From positions 4,278,001-4,342,000 of the forward strand of contig OY970371.1 in assembly GCA_963718695.1 (NCBI GenBank): DNA of 64,000 nt, in the 5' to 3' direction. The stretch's first letter is position 1, and the number at the start of each line of letters is the position of its first letter. The position numbers and the translations under genes are program-made. Below, one piece after another: positions 43,911 to 53,956 of this stretch. The notes beneath the pieces were generated by a model. It worked only from the letters and a program-made list of their open reading frames with translations, did no database searches and was not told where the DNA came from. Source of the stretch: Manganitrophus sp963718695. GTDB taxonomy: Bacteria > Nitrospirota > Nitrospiria > SBBL01 > Manganitrophaceae.

Positions 43911-45998
43911 ATGATCATTGAGCTCGGCCATTTCGCCGTCATTACCGCGCTGGTCCTTGCGGCCGTCGGAATTGTCTCTCCGATTGTCGGATTGAAAAGA
44001 CGAGATGCCGTTTGGGTGGAGGTCGGCCGGCAGGCGGTCACGCTGAACTTCGTCCTCATCTCGGTCGGCATCCTGGCGATGGTCTACTCCTACTTGACCC
44101 ACGATTATTCGGTCAAGTATGTCTACGCCACCTCCAACACCAAGCTGCCGATCTTTTATAAGATCGCCGGTCTCTGGGGAGGGCACGAAGGCTCCCTGCT
44201 TCTCTGGGCGTGGATCCTGGCTTTCTTCTGTATGATGGCGACCTGGATTCACTGGAAGACCCAGCCGGCGGTGATGCCTTACCTGATCTCCATGCAGTCG
44301 ACCGTTTTGACCGGGTTCCTTCTTTTAATCCTCTTTCTCTCCAATCCGTTCGAGCGAATCTTTCCGATCCCTGCCGATGGAAGGGATTTGAACCCCCTTC
44401 TGCAAGATCCGGCGATGGTGCTGCATCCGCCGTTTCTTTACCTCGGTTACGTCGGCCTCTCGATTCCCTTCTCATTCGCAATGGCCGCCCTCTTCTCCGG
44501 GCGTTTGGGGGAGGAGTGGATCAAGGCGACGCAGCGATGGACCTTGATGGCCTGGCTCTGTTTGACCATCGGAATTTTGATGGGAGGCTATTGGGCTTAT
44601 TATGAGCTTGGCTGGGGAGGTTACTGGGGGTGGGATCCGGTCGAGAATGCCGCGTTTATGCCGTGGCTCGTCGCCACCGCCTTCCTTCATTCGGTGATGG
44701 TTCAGGAAACGAGAAAGATGTTCAAGGTCTGGAATCTTTTTCTCATTATTCTCGCCTTTTCTCTCTCTCTGATCGGGACCTTTTTGGTCAGAAGCGGAAT
44801 TCTCTCCTCGGTTCATTCGTTTGCCGCCGATCCGGGCCGCGGGGTTTTTATTCTCGGTTTTGTCGCATTCATGCTGCTCCTCTCTTTTGGAACCCTGATT
44901 CTCCGGTCGGGCAAGCTAAAGAGCCAAATCGAAATGGATTCGGTGATCTCGCGGGAAGCGATTTTTCTCTTCAACAATCTCTTTTTCCTGGTGGCGTTGA
45001 TCACCGTCTTCGTCGGGACCCTCTATCCCCTTCTGACCGAGGCGTTACAATTTAAAAAGGTCTCTGTCGGGCCTCCCTATTACAATACCGTTTTCATGCC
45101 GGTTGCGCTCGGTTTGGTCTTCCTGATGGGAATCGGGCCGTACATCCCATGGCGGAAGGCGTCGGCTCAGAATCTAAAAGAGCTTTTTTTGATGCCGGGG
45201 CTGATTGCCCTGGGAGGCCTGGTCGTCTTTGCGATCGCCGGCATCCGGAACAGTTATGCCTTGGCCGGTTTGACCGTGGTTTGTTTTGTCGCCGCGGCCA
45301 TTTTCCGTGATTTTGCGAAGATCTCTTCTTTCTGGGCGAAACGGGAACAGGTCAGCACGCTTCAGGGATTCGTGACCGGATACAAAAAGAATCCGAGACG
45401 CTTTTCCGGAATCCTGACCCATATCGGTGTGCTTGTTATGATCATCGGGATTATCTTCTCGACGATCTATCAAACCGAGAAGGTCTTGATTATGAAACCG
45501 GGCGAGGAGACCGGGCTTGGCTCCTATCGAATCAAGTTGATCCGGCTGTATGGCACCGAAGGGGTCAATTGGGGCGGTCAAGAAGCGCTCTTTAATGTTT
45601 ACAAGGGAGAGACGCTGATTACGCAGCTTCGTCCCCAAAAACGGTTTTATACCGTTTCACAGACGCCGACCACCGAAACGGCGATTCATCAAATTTATAT
45701 GGGACATGTCTTCCTGACGATCCCGGAAGTCGCTCCCGATGGAACCTGGGCGCGGGTGCGGGCGCTGCACAATCCCCTGGTTCTCTGGGTCTGGTATGGC
45801 GGGGGGATCATGGGAATCGGGGTGATCTTAAACATGCTCAGAAAGACGCGATTGAAGGTGTCGGCGGCGCGTCCGGAGATCGCTTCGGAAGGGGTCGTCC
45901 CCCTGCCGCGGCCGGCGCGGGAAGAGGCACTGCAGCATCGATCGAACCGATGGCAGGCCTTACTCAACGCGGTCTGGCCGGGGAGAAAAGAGGTATGA
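43911..45998 (+). CDS. ccmF: Cytochrome c heme lyase subunit CcmF
   Basis: The 695-residue membrane protein has the WWD-type region GGYWGWDPVENAAFMPW, the conserved WGGHEGSLLLWAW segment and many predicted helices. CcmF with CcmH attaches heme from CcmE to apocytochrome c. Its stop TGA overlaps the ATG of ccmG. Confidence 0.95.
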   Translation: MIIELGHFAVITALVLAAVGIVSPIVGLKRRDAVWVEVGRQAVTLNFVLISVGILAMVYSYLTHDYSVKYVYATSNTKLPIFYKIAGLWGGHEGSLLLWAWILAFFCMMATWIHWKTQPAVMPYLISMQSTVLTGFLLLILFLSNPFERIFPIPADGRDLNPLLQDPAMVLHPPFLYLGYVGLSIPFSFAMAALFSGRLGEEWIKATQRWTLMAWLCLTIGILMGGYWAYYELGWGGYWGWDPVENAAFMPWLVATAFLHSVMVQETRKMFKVWNLFLIILAFSLSLIGTFLVRSGILSSVHSFAADPGRGVFILGFVAFMLLLSFGTLILRSGKLKSQIEMDSVISREAIFLFNNLFFLVALITVFVGTLYPLLTEALQFKKVSVGPPYYNTVFMPVALGLVFLMGIGPYIPWRKASAQNLKELFLMPGLIALGGLVVFAIAGIRNSYALAGLTVVCFVAAAIFRDFAKISSFWAKREQVSTLQGFVTGYKKNPRRFSGILTHIGVLVMIIGIIFSTIYQTEKVLIMKPGEETGLGSYRIKLIRLYGTEGVNWGGQEALFNVYKGETLITQLRPQKRFYTVSQTPTTETAIHQIYMGHVFLTIPEVAPDGTWARVRALHNPLVLWVWYGGGIMGIGVILNMLRKTRLKVSAARPEIASEGVVPLPRPAREEALQHRSNRWQALLNAVWPGRKEV

Positions 45999-46585
45999 AA
46001 GAGATGGCTGAAACCAAATCATCCTCCGTCGGCATCCGAGGCTGGCAGATTGCCCTGCTCATCGGTATTTTGGGGTTGATCATTCTTTTTTACAAGGGGC
46101 TCTGGGGAAACCCGAACTTCATCCCCCCTGTCCTCGTCGGAACCCAAGCGCCCGAGATCACCGCGCCCGATCTCTATCAGCCGAAGGAGGTGTCGCTCTC
46201 TCAGTTTCGCGGGAAGGTCGTGGTGCTCAATTTTTGGGCCTCCTGGTGCCTGGAGTGTAAGCTGGAACACCAGAACCTCCTTGCCATCCAGAAGCGTTTT
46301 GCTCAGAATCCGAACTTCGTCCTGCTGGGGGTGAATTATCAGGACAAAGAAGATCTCGCCCGTCAGTATTTGCAGGAGCATGGGAATAGTTTCGAGCATG
46401 TTCGGGATGTGAAGGGGAGGATCTCCATCGACTACGGTGTCTACGGGGTTCCGGAAACCTTCGTCATCGACCAGAACGGAGTCATCCGTCATAAACAGAT
46501 CGGGCCGATCGTCGGGGAGACCTATACCTTCCTGGTCGAGCGGATGATCGAACCTTTATTAAATGGAACGGCAACCACGTCATGA
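45995..46585 (+). CDS. ccmG: Thiol-disulfide oxidoreductase CcmG
   Basis: With start ATG 45995 the product is 196 residues. An N-terminal anchor is followed by a thioredoxin-fold domain with active site CLEC in FWASWCLECKLEHQN and the conserved VYGVPETFVID loop. CcmG reduces the CXXCH disulfide of apocytochrome c. The usual CcmG site is CxxC with Pro or Val inside; Leu-Glu here is uncommon. Confidence 0.9.
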   Translation: MKEMAETKSSSVGIRGWQIALLIGILGLIILFYKGLWGNPNFIPPVLVGTQAPEITAPDLYQPKEVSLSQFRGKVVVLNFWASWCLECKLEHQNLLAIQKRFAQNPNFVLLGVNYQDKEDLARQYLQEHGNSFEHVRDVKGRISIDYGVYGVPETFVIDQNGVIRHKQIGPIVGETYTFLVERMIEPLLNGTATTS

Positions 46586-47061
46586 AGCGTCTTATTTTTA
46601 TCCCACTGTTCCTCATTCTTTTGACCTCCCTTTCGACGGCACAGACCCTCAATGAAGACCAGCTCCAAAAGCGCGTGAGAGAGGTATCAAAGACCCTCCG
46701 TTGCGCCGTCTGCCAATCGGAATCGGTCTGGGAGTCGAATGCGGAGCTGGCGATCCAGATGAGAGATATCGTCCGGGAGCGCTTGATCCAGGGAGAATCG
46801 CCCGACCAGATTCGGGCCTATTTCGTCAGCCGCTACGGCGATTATATTTTACTGAAGCCAAGGGCATTCGGCCTGAATCTGCTCCTCTGGGGAGGGCCCT
46901 TTCTTCTTCTGATCATCGGCGGGAGCTTCTTGTTCCGCACCCTGCGGAAGTGGGTGGCCGAGACGGCGCCGGCCTCGCCGGAAGATCTCGCCCCGATCGA
47001 TGAGAAAAACCGCCGGCGCATCGAACAAGAGATCCGCGCGCTGGAGCCGGATAACAAATAA
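46582..47061 (+). CDS. ccmH: Cytochrome c maturation protein CcmH
   Basis: The 159-residue protein has a signal peptide, the motif LRCAVCQSES (CxxC, about residues 36-42), a three-helix domain and a C-terminal membrane segment (about residues 100-120), as in CcmH/CycL. It interacts with CcmG and the apocytochrome. The start overlaps ccmG by four bases. Confidence 0.93.
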   Translation: MKRLIFIPLFLILLTSLSTAQTLNEDQLQKRVREVSKTLRCAVCQSESVWESNAELAIQMRDIVRERLIQGESPDQIRAYFVSRYGDYILLKPRAFGLNLLLWGGPFLLLIIGGSFLFRTLRKWVAETAPASPEDLAPIDEKNRRRIEQEIRALEPDNK

Positions 47062-47112
47062 CGGGTCGTCGGGGCGCAATGAATCACGCCCCTCTGTAAC
47101 TAAGGAGGTACC

Positions 47113-48039
47113 ATGTTACCTGTTGCCGCCGGTCTCATGTTGTTGGCGGTTATTCTGACGCTTCTTTTTCCGATGTGGCAACGCTCCAAAACGGCGTTGA
47201 TCGTTGGCGATGAGGCTGTATTGGATGAAGAGCGAATCAATCTTCAGATTGAAAAAGAGAGCCTACTGCGGACCCTCTCCGATCTAGAGCTCGATTACGC
47301 TCAATCCAAAGTTTCTACAGACGACTACCATCGGCAGAAGCTCGGTCATGAACATCGGCTGATCCAGATCCTCGATCGGCTCGATGCCCTGGTCGGAGTT
47401 GGTCTTGTCCCTCCGAAGATAAAGAAATCTCAATCGGCACCGAGCGGCGTCAGCCCTGTTTTCATCGGACTTCTGGGAACGGTGATCATCGCCGGCTCAA
47501 TCGGCACCTATCAGCTCGTCCAGTGGAAATTAGAACGGCAGCAGTTTGCCGACGCCGGGGCGGAAGGGGCGGCGGCCATGCCTCCGATTAATCCGGCGGA
47601 GATGGTGGCGCGCCTGGAAGAGCGGCTGAAAGACAACCCGAATGACTTTCAAGGGCAGTTAATGGCGGGCCGATCGTATGTGGCGCTGGAACGATGGGAG
47701 GATGCCGAAAAGGCATGGCGGAAGGCGGTCGAGCTGGATCCGCGAAGCCACGCCGCCCACTATGGCTTGGCGGAGGTCCTCATCCGCACCGCCGACCCGG
47801 CGAATCGCCCGGTCTATCAGGAGGCCTTGGATCACCTCGACAAAGCGCTGATCAATGTTCCTCAAGACCCGTCTGTCCTCTGGGCGAGAGGGGTGGTGCT
47901 GATTCACCTGGAGCGATACACCGAGGCGGACGAGGCCTGGACCGAAGCGTATAAATATATCCCTCCCCAGACCGAAAGCTCCGAATTCGTCAAGAAAGCG
48001 CTGCAGGATCTCCGGTCGGGCCGCGCGCCGCTTTTCTAG
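47113..48039 (+). CDS. ccmI: CcmI-like TPR protein
   Basis: The 308-residue protein has two membrane segments (about residues 1-18 and 115-140) flanking a charged loop, and a C-terminal TPR-like domain with WEDAEKAWRKAVELDP, as in CcmI/CycH. CcmI is the chaperone that holds the apocytochrome C-terminus. An AAGGAGG site precedes the ATG by about six bases. Confidence 0.85.
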   Translation: MLPVAAGLMLLAVILTLLFPMWQRSKTALIVGDEAVLDEERINLQIEKESLLRTLSDLELDYAQSKVSTDDYHRQKLGHEHRLIQILDRLDALVGVGLVPPKIKKSQSAPSGVSPVFIGLLGTVIIAGSIGTYQLVQWKLERQQFADAGAEGAAAMPPINPAEMVARLEERLKDNPNDFQGQLMAGRSYVALERWEDAEKAWRKAVELDPRSHAAHYGLAEVLIRTADPANRPVYQEALDHLDKALINVPQDPSVLWARGVVLIHLERYTEADEAWTEAYKYIPPQTESSEFVKKALQDLRSGRAPLF

Positions 48040-48145
48040 GGTGATCTTCCCCTGGGCGACCGGACGCGAAAGAAGTATAATAAACGAAGGAGGTCGGAAG
48101 AGAGACGGGCCCTCTTCAGATCCCGATGACGGACATCACACGCTG

Positions 48146-48682
48146 ATGATCAAAAGAACGCTGGCGATCTTTTTCCTTCTTCCACTGTTGTTTGCCTGTT
48201 CGCAGAAAGAGGGGGGAGACGCGAAGCGTCCGCTGGCCGTCGGGGTTGAAGCGGGATTCTTGGCCCCCGATTTCGTCGTTAAGAACCTTCGCGGGGGGAT
48301 GACATCCCTCTCGCAGTATCGCGGGAAGGTCGTCTTAATCAATTTCTGGGCGACCTGGTGTGGTCCCTGCAAAATGGAGATGCCGTCGATGGAGGCGCTC
48401 TATCGAAGTCATTCTCGGGACGATTTCGAGATGCTGGCCGTCTCCATCGACACGATGGGAGAGCCGCCGGTTCGGCTTTTTGTAGAAGATTTTGGATTTA
48501 CCTTTCCGGTGTTGATGGACGATCAGTTCGAGGTGAACGACCGATACCAAGTTCGCGTTGTCCCGACGAGCATCCTGATCGACCGAAAAGGGGTGGTGGC
48601 GCAGCGCTTCCTTGGCGCGAAAGACTGGAACAACGAAGAGAGTCGAAGCGTCATCGAAAAGCTCGTTCAGGTAAAGGGTTGA
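48146..48682 (+). CDS. TlpA-like thioredoxin lipoprotein
   Basis: With start ATG 48146 the product is 178 residues. It has a lipobox (LPLLFACS, Cys17) and a thioredoxin fold with WCGPCKMEMPS. It may act with CcdA in moving reducing equivalents to periplasmic thiols. The longer reading upstream has no signal peptide and is rejected. Confidence 0.88.
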   Translation: MIKRTLAIFFLLPLLFACSQKEGGDAKRPLAVGVEAGFLAPDFVVKNLRGGMTSLSQYRGKVVLINFWATWCGPCKMEMPSMEALYRSHSRDDFEMLAVSIDTMGEPPVRLFVEDFGFTFPVLMDDQFEVNDRYQVRVVPTSILIDRKGVVAQRFLGAKDWNNEESRSVIEKLVQVKG

Positions 48683-48724
48683 TTGGAAATTCGATGAATG
48701 GCACTTTAACCAGAGTCAATTGAA

Positions 48725-49468
48725 ATGCAGCCAACGGAGAGTATTTCATTTTTTATCGCTTTTTCGGCCGGGTTTCTTTCCTTTGTCTCCCCCTGTGTTT
48801 TGCCGGTGGTCCCTTCCTACATCTCCTATATCACCGGGCTCTCTCTGGAAGAATTGACCTCGCCCGAGGGAAGGGCGCGGGCTCGAGAAGTGGCAATTAA
48901 AAATTCGTTGATGTTCATCGGCGGGTTCTCGACGATTTTCATCCTCCTGGGGGCCTCTGCAACCCTGATCGGCCGGTTTTTCCTGATGTATCAATCGGCC
49001 ATTCGACAAATCGGCGGGCTTCTGATCGTCTTCTTCGGCCTTTACATTATGGGTCTGATCAAGCCCTCTTTGCTGATGCGGGACGCCCGGTTTCATTTCC
49101 AAAACAAGCCGGCCGGTTATCTTGGATCGTATCTGGTCGGAATCGCCTTCGGCGCGGGCTGGACGCCGTGCGTCGGCCCGATCCTGGGGTCGATCCTCCT
49201 TTATGCAAGCGCCTCCGGATCGGTGGCGACCGGGATTATGCTTCTGACCGTCTACTCTTTCGGGCTCGGTCTTCCCCTCTTTCTTTCTTCCATCGGGGTT
49301 CAGTCGTTTTTGGCCTATTCCAGGAAAACGGCCCGATATATGCGCTGGATCTCCGCCACCAGCGGCGTTTTCCTCGTGGTGGTCGGCCTCCTCATCTTTA
49401 CGAACTCATTGACGCGGTTAACCTCATTTTTCACCCAGGTCGGCATCGGCTGGTCGATCGGACAGTAG
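48725..49468 (+). CDS. ccdA: Thiol-disulfide transporter CcdA
   Basis: The 247-residue protein has six membrane helices and the two conserved motifs SPCVLPVVPSY and GWTPCVGPILG, each with one redox Cys. CcdA passes electrons from cytoplasmic thioredoxin to CcmG/TlpA-type proteins. It closes the cytochrome c maturation region. Confidence 0.93.
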   Translation: MQPTESISFFIAFSAGFLSFVSPCVLPVVPSYISYITGLSLEELTSPEGRARAREVAIKNSLMFIGGFSTIFILLGASATLIGRFFLMYQSAIRQIGGLLIVFFGLYIMGLIKPSLLMRDARFHFQNKPAGYLGSYLVGIAFGAGWTPCVGPILGSILLYASASGSVATGIMLLTVYSFGLGLPLFLSSIGVQSFLAYSRKTARYMRWISATSGVFLVVVGLLIFTNSLTRLTSFFTQVGIGWSIGQ

Positions 49469-49493
49469 TGCTTCCTCCCCTAATTTTCATCGG

Positions 49494-50552
49494 ATGATCA
49501 GCATGCGGCGGTCGATCTCTCTCCTCTTATTTTTCTTTTCCACGCTCTCTCCCGTGCAGGCGGAAGAACCCCCTCGAAACTATACTTTTGCGGAGCTGGT
49601 CCATAAAGAGCGGGCGGCGGTGGTCAGCATCCGATCCGCGAAGCTCGCCAAGGAGGGGGGCGGACCGCTCAGAGATTTTTTCTCCCTTCCCGGCGACCGG
49701 CTCAAGCCGGAGATCCGAGAGGGGAGTCTGGGGACCGGCTTCTTTATCGATCCGTCCGGCCTGATCCTTACCAATTATCACATCATCGCGCCGTCTAATC
49801 GTCTGGCCGAAGAGCTTATCGTCCGAACCTCCGACCGGAGGGAATTCTCGGCGCGGGTCATCGGCAAGGATGCAAAAACCGATGTGGCGATCCTCCGAAT
49901 TGAGGGGGTCGGTCCTTTCACCGCCGTGATCTTGGGCGATTCCGACCGGTTGGACATCGGCGAGTGGGTTGTGGCGCTCGGAAACGCATTCGGTCTGGAG
50001 GAGACGGTCACGGTGGGGGTGGTCAGCGGGATCGGCCGCGCTCTCGGCACCGGCCCTTACGACAGCTACATTCAAACGGACGCGGCGATTAATGCCGGCA
50101 ATTCCGGCGGCCCTCTCTTCAATATTCGGGGAGAGGTGATCGGGGTCAACGCGGCAGTCGGCGCTTCCGCCCAAGGAATCGGTTTTGCCATCCCAATCAA
50201 TATGGTCCGGAAAATCCTTCCCGCTCTGGAGAAAGAGGGAAAGGTGACGCGAGGATGGCTGGGGGTGATGATTCAGCAGCTGACCACCGACCTGGCGAAG
50301 GCCTTCAAGCTAAGTGATGACCAAGGCGCATTGGTCTCCGAGGTGATGAAAGAGAGCCCTGCCGAGCAGGCAGGGATCGTGCGGGGGGATGTCATTGTGG
50401 AGTTCGACGGAAAAAAAGTGACTCAAATGCATGATCTCCCCGCGATCGTGGCAGAGACCTCTATCGGAAAGACGGTTCCCGTCCGCGTCATCCGGGATGG
50501 CGCACCGATTCAACTGAAGGTCAAGATCCTCCAGTTGAAAGAGGAAGAGTAG
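49494..50552 (+). CDS. HtrA/DegP-type periplasmic serine protease
   Basis: The 352-residue protein has a signal peptide, the catalytic triad in LTNYHII (His), TDVAILRIE (Asp) and NAGNSGGPL (Ser), and one C-terminal PDZ domain (GWLGVMIQQLTTDLAKAF onward). This is the S1C/HtrA family for periplasmic quality control. One PDZ rather than two suggests a DegS-like or HtrA type. It starts at ATG 49494. Confidence 0.92.
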   Translation: MISMRRSISLLLFFFSTLSPVQAEEPPRNYTFAELVHKERAAVVSIRSAKLAKEGGGPLRDFFSLPGDRLKPEIREGSLGTGFFIDPSGLILTNYHIIAPSNRLAEELIVRTSDRREFSARVIGKDAKTDVAILRIEGVGPFTAVILGDSDRLDIGEWVVALGNAFGLEETVTVGVVSGIGRALGTGPYDSYIQTDAAINAGNSGGPLFNIRGEVIGVNAAVGASAQGIGFAIPINMVRKILPALEKEGKVTRGWLGVMIQQLTTDLAKAFKLSDDQGALVSEVMKESPAEQAGIVRGDVIVEFDGKKVTQMHDLPAIVAETSIGKTVPVRVIRDGAPIQLKVKILQLKEEE

Positions 50553-50556
50553 GTGA

Positions 50557-51687
50557 ATGCATTACGATGTCATCATCATCGGAGCCGGTCCGGCGGGGTC
50601 CGCGGCGGCAGCGGCGCTTGCGAGAGCGGGCCGTTCTGTCCTTGTTCTGGAGAAGGCGGCCCACCCCAGACATAAGTCCTGCGGCGGAGGCCTTTCCGCG
50701 CGCCTCCTTCCCTACTTAGATGCCGACCTGAAGGAGATCGTCGAACGGGACGTCCGGAAGGTCGTTTTTCTTCTCCGGCGAAAAGAGGTATCGGGCTCCT
50801 CGACTGAACCGGTCGCCTATCTGGTGTGTCGTGATCGGTTCGACGCCTACCTCGCCGAGAAAGCCCGAAAGGCGGGGGCGGAGATCCTCGAGAATTGCCC
50901 GATGCGCGATTGGCGCGAGATCCCGCAAGGGGTTGAGGTACAAAGCCGCCGCGGCCGTGATACCGCTTCATTTTTGATCGGCGCCGACGGCGCGACCAGC
51001 CGTGTGGCCCGGAAGCTCCATCCCGATTGGAAGAAACACCTTGCCTTCGCCCTGGAAGCGGAGGTTCCCCTCCGCAACACGGAGGAAGCGGTCTGGATCG
51101 ATCTCGCTGTTCCGCGCGGATATGGTTGGATTTTTCCAAAGAAGAACGGGGCGGCCGTCGGGGTCGCCGATTTTAAGGCGAAGGTTCAAAACCCGCAGGC
51201 GCTCTATTCCGATTTTCTTGGACGACACCCGCTCTCTTTCGAGGAAAGCTCGATTCCGCCGAACGGCTGTACGATCCCGATCTATCGGCGGTCTTCCCAT
51301 CCTCTGGTGAAGGGAAGGGTGTTTCTGGTCGGGGATGCGGGCGGGTTGGTCGATCCGCTCTTTGGCGAAGGAATTTTTTATGCGGTCCGCAGCGGACAGA
51401 TGGCGGCCGAAGCGATCGTTGCCGCCTTTGCCGGTCGCGAAGGGGTGGCGTCTTACGACCGGGCCGTTCGGGAGGTCTTTTATCCCGACTTCGAGCGGGC
51501 GGCGCGAATGGCGAAGTGGATCTATGCCTTTCCCAGGCTTTATCTGGAGGCGATCCGGCTTCATCCGGGGGCTGTTGATCTCTACTTAGGCATTCTTCGG
51601 GGCGAGCGGACCTACTGCCAGTTTTGGAAGGAAGTGTGGCGGGCCTTCTTTCGAAAGTTCATTCCATTCAAGAATACTGCTGGATAA
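50557..51687 (+). CDS. Geranylgeranyl-reductase-family FAD protein
   Basis: The 376-residue protein begins DVIIIGAGPAGSAAAAALARAG (Rossmann GxGxxG) and has the FAD motif VFLVGDAGGLVDPLFGEGI and an HKSCGGGLS segment typical of the geranylgeranyl reductase family. Such enzymes reduce isoprenoid chains (e.g. of quinones, lipids or tocopherol-like compounds); the substrate is unknown. It begins four bases after the protease gene stop. Confidence 0.85.
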   Translation: MHYDVIIIGAGPAGSAAAAALARAGRSVLVLEKAAHPRHKSCGGGLSARLLPYLDADLKEIVERDVRKVVFLLRRKEVSGSSTEPVAYLVCRDRFDAYLAEKARKAGAEILENCPMRDWREIPQGVEVQSRRGRDTASFLIGADGATSRVARKLHPDWKKHLAFALEAEVPLRNTEEAVWIDLAVPRGYGWIFPKKNGAAVGVADFKAKVQNPQALYSDFLGRHPLSFEESSIPPNGCTIPIYRRSSHPLVKGRVFLVGDAGGLVDPLFGEGIFYAVRSGQMAAEAIVAAFAGREGVASYDRAVREVFYPDFERAARMAKWIYAFPRLYLEAIRLHPGAVDLYLGILRGERTYCQFWKEVWRAFFRKFIPFKNTAG

Positions 51688-51844
51688 ACCAACCCACCAT
51701 GAAGATTCCCATTCCCAGCATCGTGAACTTAAATAGAAATCCCATGCTGCCATTTTGAAGGCCGGAGACGATCAAGACGTTTAAGATCAAAAGCAATCCC
51801 GTCGCCTGAACGACTCTGCCGAGGTAATAAAAAAACTTTCCCAT
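51668..51844 (-). CDS. Small two-helix membrane protein, 58 residues
   Basis: An ATG at 51844 with AGGATGAGGA directly upstream opens a 58-residue frame (MGKFFYYLGRVVQATG start, FIQQYS end) with two hydrophobic helices. Function is unknown. Its 3' end overlaps the FAD protein gene by 20 bases on the opposite strand. Confidence 0.55.
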   Translation of the reverse strand: MGKFFYYLGRVVQATGLLLILNVLIVSGLQNGSMGFLFKFTMLGMGIFMVGWFIQQYS

Positions 51845-51928
51845 CGATCCTCATCCTGATTAAGCAAGACCGGAATTTACCACAGCCCTGCCTAAAAATC
51901 AATTTAGCCGTGTTTCACGGGCCTTTTC

Positions 51929-51956
51929 TTGACAAATGTCCGACGGCTGTTATAGT
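51929..51956 (+). promoter_or_regulatory. Promoter of the pilus cluster
   Basis: TTGACA at 51929-51934 and TATAGT at 51951-51956 are 16 bp apart, about 50 bases before the pilB start. It is the only strong promoter seen before the pil genes. Confidence 0.65.
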
Positions 51957-52005
51957 TAGGGGCGTACTGCGATACGTCCCTACCCATCTGAAAAAAGAGC
52001 CAACC

Positions 52006-53730
52006 ATGCCGCAACCGCAGCAGAAAAGGAAGATGCTCGGCGAGATGTTGATTGCCGAAGGGCTCCTCTCGAATGAGCAGTTGAAGCGCGCGCTCGTCGA
52101 GCAGAAGACGCATGGCGGCCGGATCGGCGTGGTGCTCAAGAGCCTCGGCCTCGTCACCGAAGACGATATCATTAAGGTCCTCGGTAAGCAGATGGGGATT
52201 CAGTATGTCGATCTCGCCGGCATCATTGTCGAGCCGGAGACGATCCAGGTCGTTCCCGAAATGTTGGCCCGCCGTCATCAGATCATTCCGCTCTATAAAA
52301 AAGGCTCCATTCTCACCCTGGCGATGGCCGACCCGCTTAATGTTTTCGCAATTGATGATGTGAAGCGGGTCGCCGGTTGCGAAATTGATCCGGTGATGAG
52401 CAAAGAGTCGGACGTGATGAAGGCGATCGACCGGTACTATTCCGGCGCGGGCACCCTGGAGGAGGCGGCCCGGGAGGCCGACCGTCAAGGATTCGGGGTG
52501 GCCGATGAAGGGGATGCGGTGATTGAGCTCTCCAAGCTGGCCGAAGATACGCCGGTGGTCAAGTTCGTCAATACCATGATCACGCAGGCGATCAAAGAGG
52601 GTTCGAGCGATATCCACATCGAGCCCGACGGCGAAGTGCTCCGCATCCGATTCCGGCGCGATGGACTGCTCCGGGAGGTGATGACCGCGCCGCGCAATCT
52701 TCAGTCGGGGGTCGCTTCTCGTATCAAAATTATGGCCGATCTCGACATCGCCGAGAAGCGGGTTCCCCAGGATGGGCGCATCCAAATGAAGGTGGGGGAT
52801 CGCGACATCGATATCCGTCTCTCGACCCTTCCGACCCTCTTCGGCGAGAAGATCGTGATGCGGCTGCTCGACAAATCGAAGCTGCTCCTTTCTCTTTCGG
52901 ATTTGGGTTTTTCAACCGAGGGGCTTCAGATTTTCGAGAAAATGATACGCCGCCCCTATGGTCTCGTCCTGGTCACCGGACCGACCGGAAGCGGCAAGAC
53001 GACGACGATCTACTCGGCTCTCAAGCAGCTCAGCTCGGTGGAAAGAAACATCGTGACGATTGAAGATCCGGTGGAGTATCAAATCAAGCTGATCAATCAG
53101 GTGCCGGTGAATGCCAAGGTCGGCGTGACCTTTGCCACCGGGCTTCGCTCGATTTTGCGGCAAGATCCCGACATCGTCATGGTCGGAGAAATTCGCGACC
53201 GAGAAACCGCGACCATCGCGATTCAGGCGGCCCTCACGGGGCATCTCGTCTTATCGACCCTTCATACCAACGATGCGGCCGGCGCCATCGCCCGGCTGGT
53301 CGATATGGGAGTGGAGCCATTTCTCATCGCCTCTTCGCTGATCGGCATTGCGGCGCAGCGGCTGGTTCGAAAGACCTGCAATGCCTGCAAGAAATCTTAT
53401 ACTGCCACCCCCCAGCTCTTGAACGAGCTTGGTCTGGCCCATCTCGCCAATGGGAGCCGCGAGATCATCTTTGCGCGCGGCGAGGGATGCCCCGACTGCC
53501 GGGGGAGCGGTTACTCCGGCCGGATCGCCATCTATGAGTTGTTGATGGCCGATGATCCGATCCGCCAACTCGTCGTGACGCGCGCTGCTTCCAGCGAGAT
53601 CCGCAAGTATGCGGCGAACATGAAATTTAAATCGCTTCGCGTCGAAGGCCTTTTCAAGGCCGTCCAGGGAATGACCACCGTCGAAGAGGTCTTCCGCGTG
53701 ACCCAGGAATTCGACGGCGACCTCACCTAA
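52006..53730 (+). CDS. pilB: Type IV pilus assembly ATPase PilB
   Basis: From ATG 52006 the product is 574 residues. It has an N-terminal MshEN/GspE-N domain (about 1-140), Walker A GPTGSGKTTT (about 325), an Asp box and Walker B-like GEIRD region, and a zinc-binding CNACKK/CPDCRG pair near residue 460-495. PilB powers pilus extension. A reading from 51910 precedes the promoter and is rejected. Confidence 0.95.
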   Translation: MPQPQQKRKMLGEMLIAEGLLSNEQLKRALVEQKTHGGRIGVVLKSLGLVTEDDIIKVLGKQMGIQYVDLAGIIVEPETIQVVPEMLARRHQIIPLYKKGSILTLAMADPLNVFAIDDVKRVAGCEIDPVMSKESDVMKAIDRYYSGAGTLEEAAREADRQGFGVADEGDAVIELSKLAEDTPVVKFVNTMITQAIKEGSSDIHIEPDGEVLRIRFRRDGLLREVMTAPRNLQSGVASRIKIMADLDIAEKRVPQDGRIQMKVGDRDIDIRLSTLPTLFGEKIVMRLLDKSKLLLSLSDLGFSTEGLQIFEKMIRRPYGLVLVTGPTGSGKTTTIYSALKQLSSVERNIVTIEDPVEYQIKLINQVPVNAKVGVTFATGLRSILRQDPDIVMVGEIRDRETATIAIQAALTGHLVLSTLHTNDAAGAIARLVDMGVEPFLIASSLIGIAAQRLVRKTCNACKKSYTATPQLLNELGLAHLANGSREIIFARGEGCPDCRGSGYSGRIAIYELLMADDPIRQLVVTRAASSEIRKYAANMKFKSLRVEGLFKAVQGMTTVEEVFRVTQEFDGDLT

Positions 53731-53956
53731 AGACTTCCCCTCTTTGAACCACAACCCATGCGGATTTTTCCTGACAAAAAACGGCCCGGTTGGGTGACGG
53801 CCTACATAAGTTTAAATTTCTAACGTCCTTCCTTTCTTCGAATCAAGCCGTTAACCGCATGACTTTTATGGTATTTTCACGACTTCTTTCCAGCATACCC
53901 CAAAGGCATATGACTTGCAAAACTGTGCGATGAGACACGCGCGCTGAAGGAGAGCA

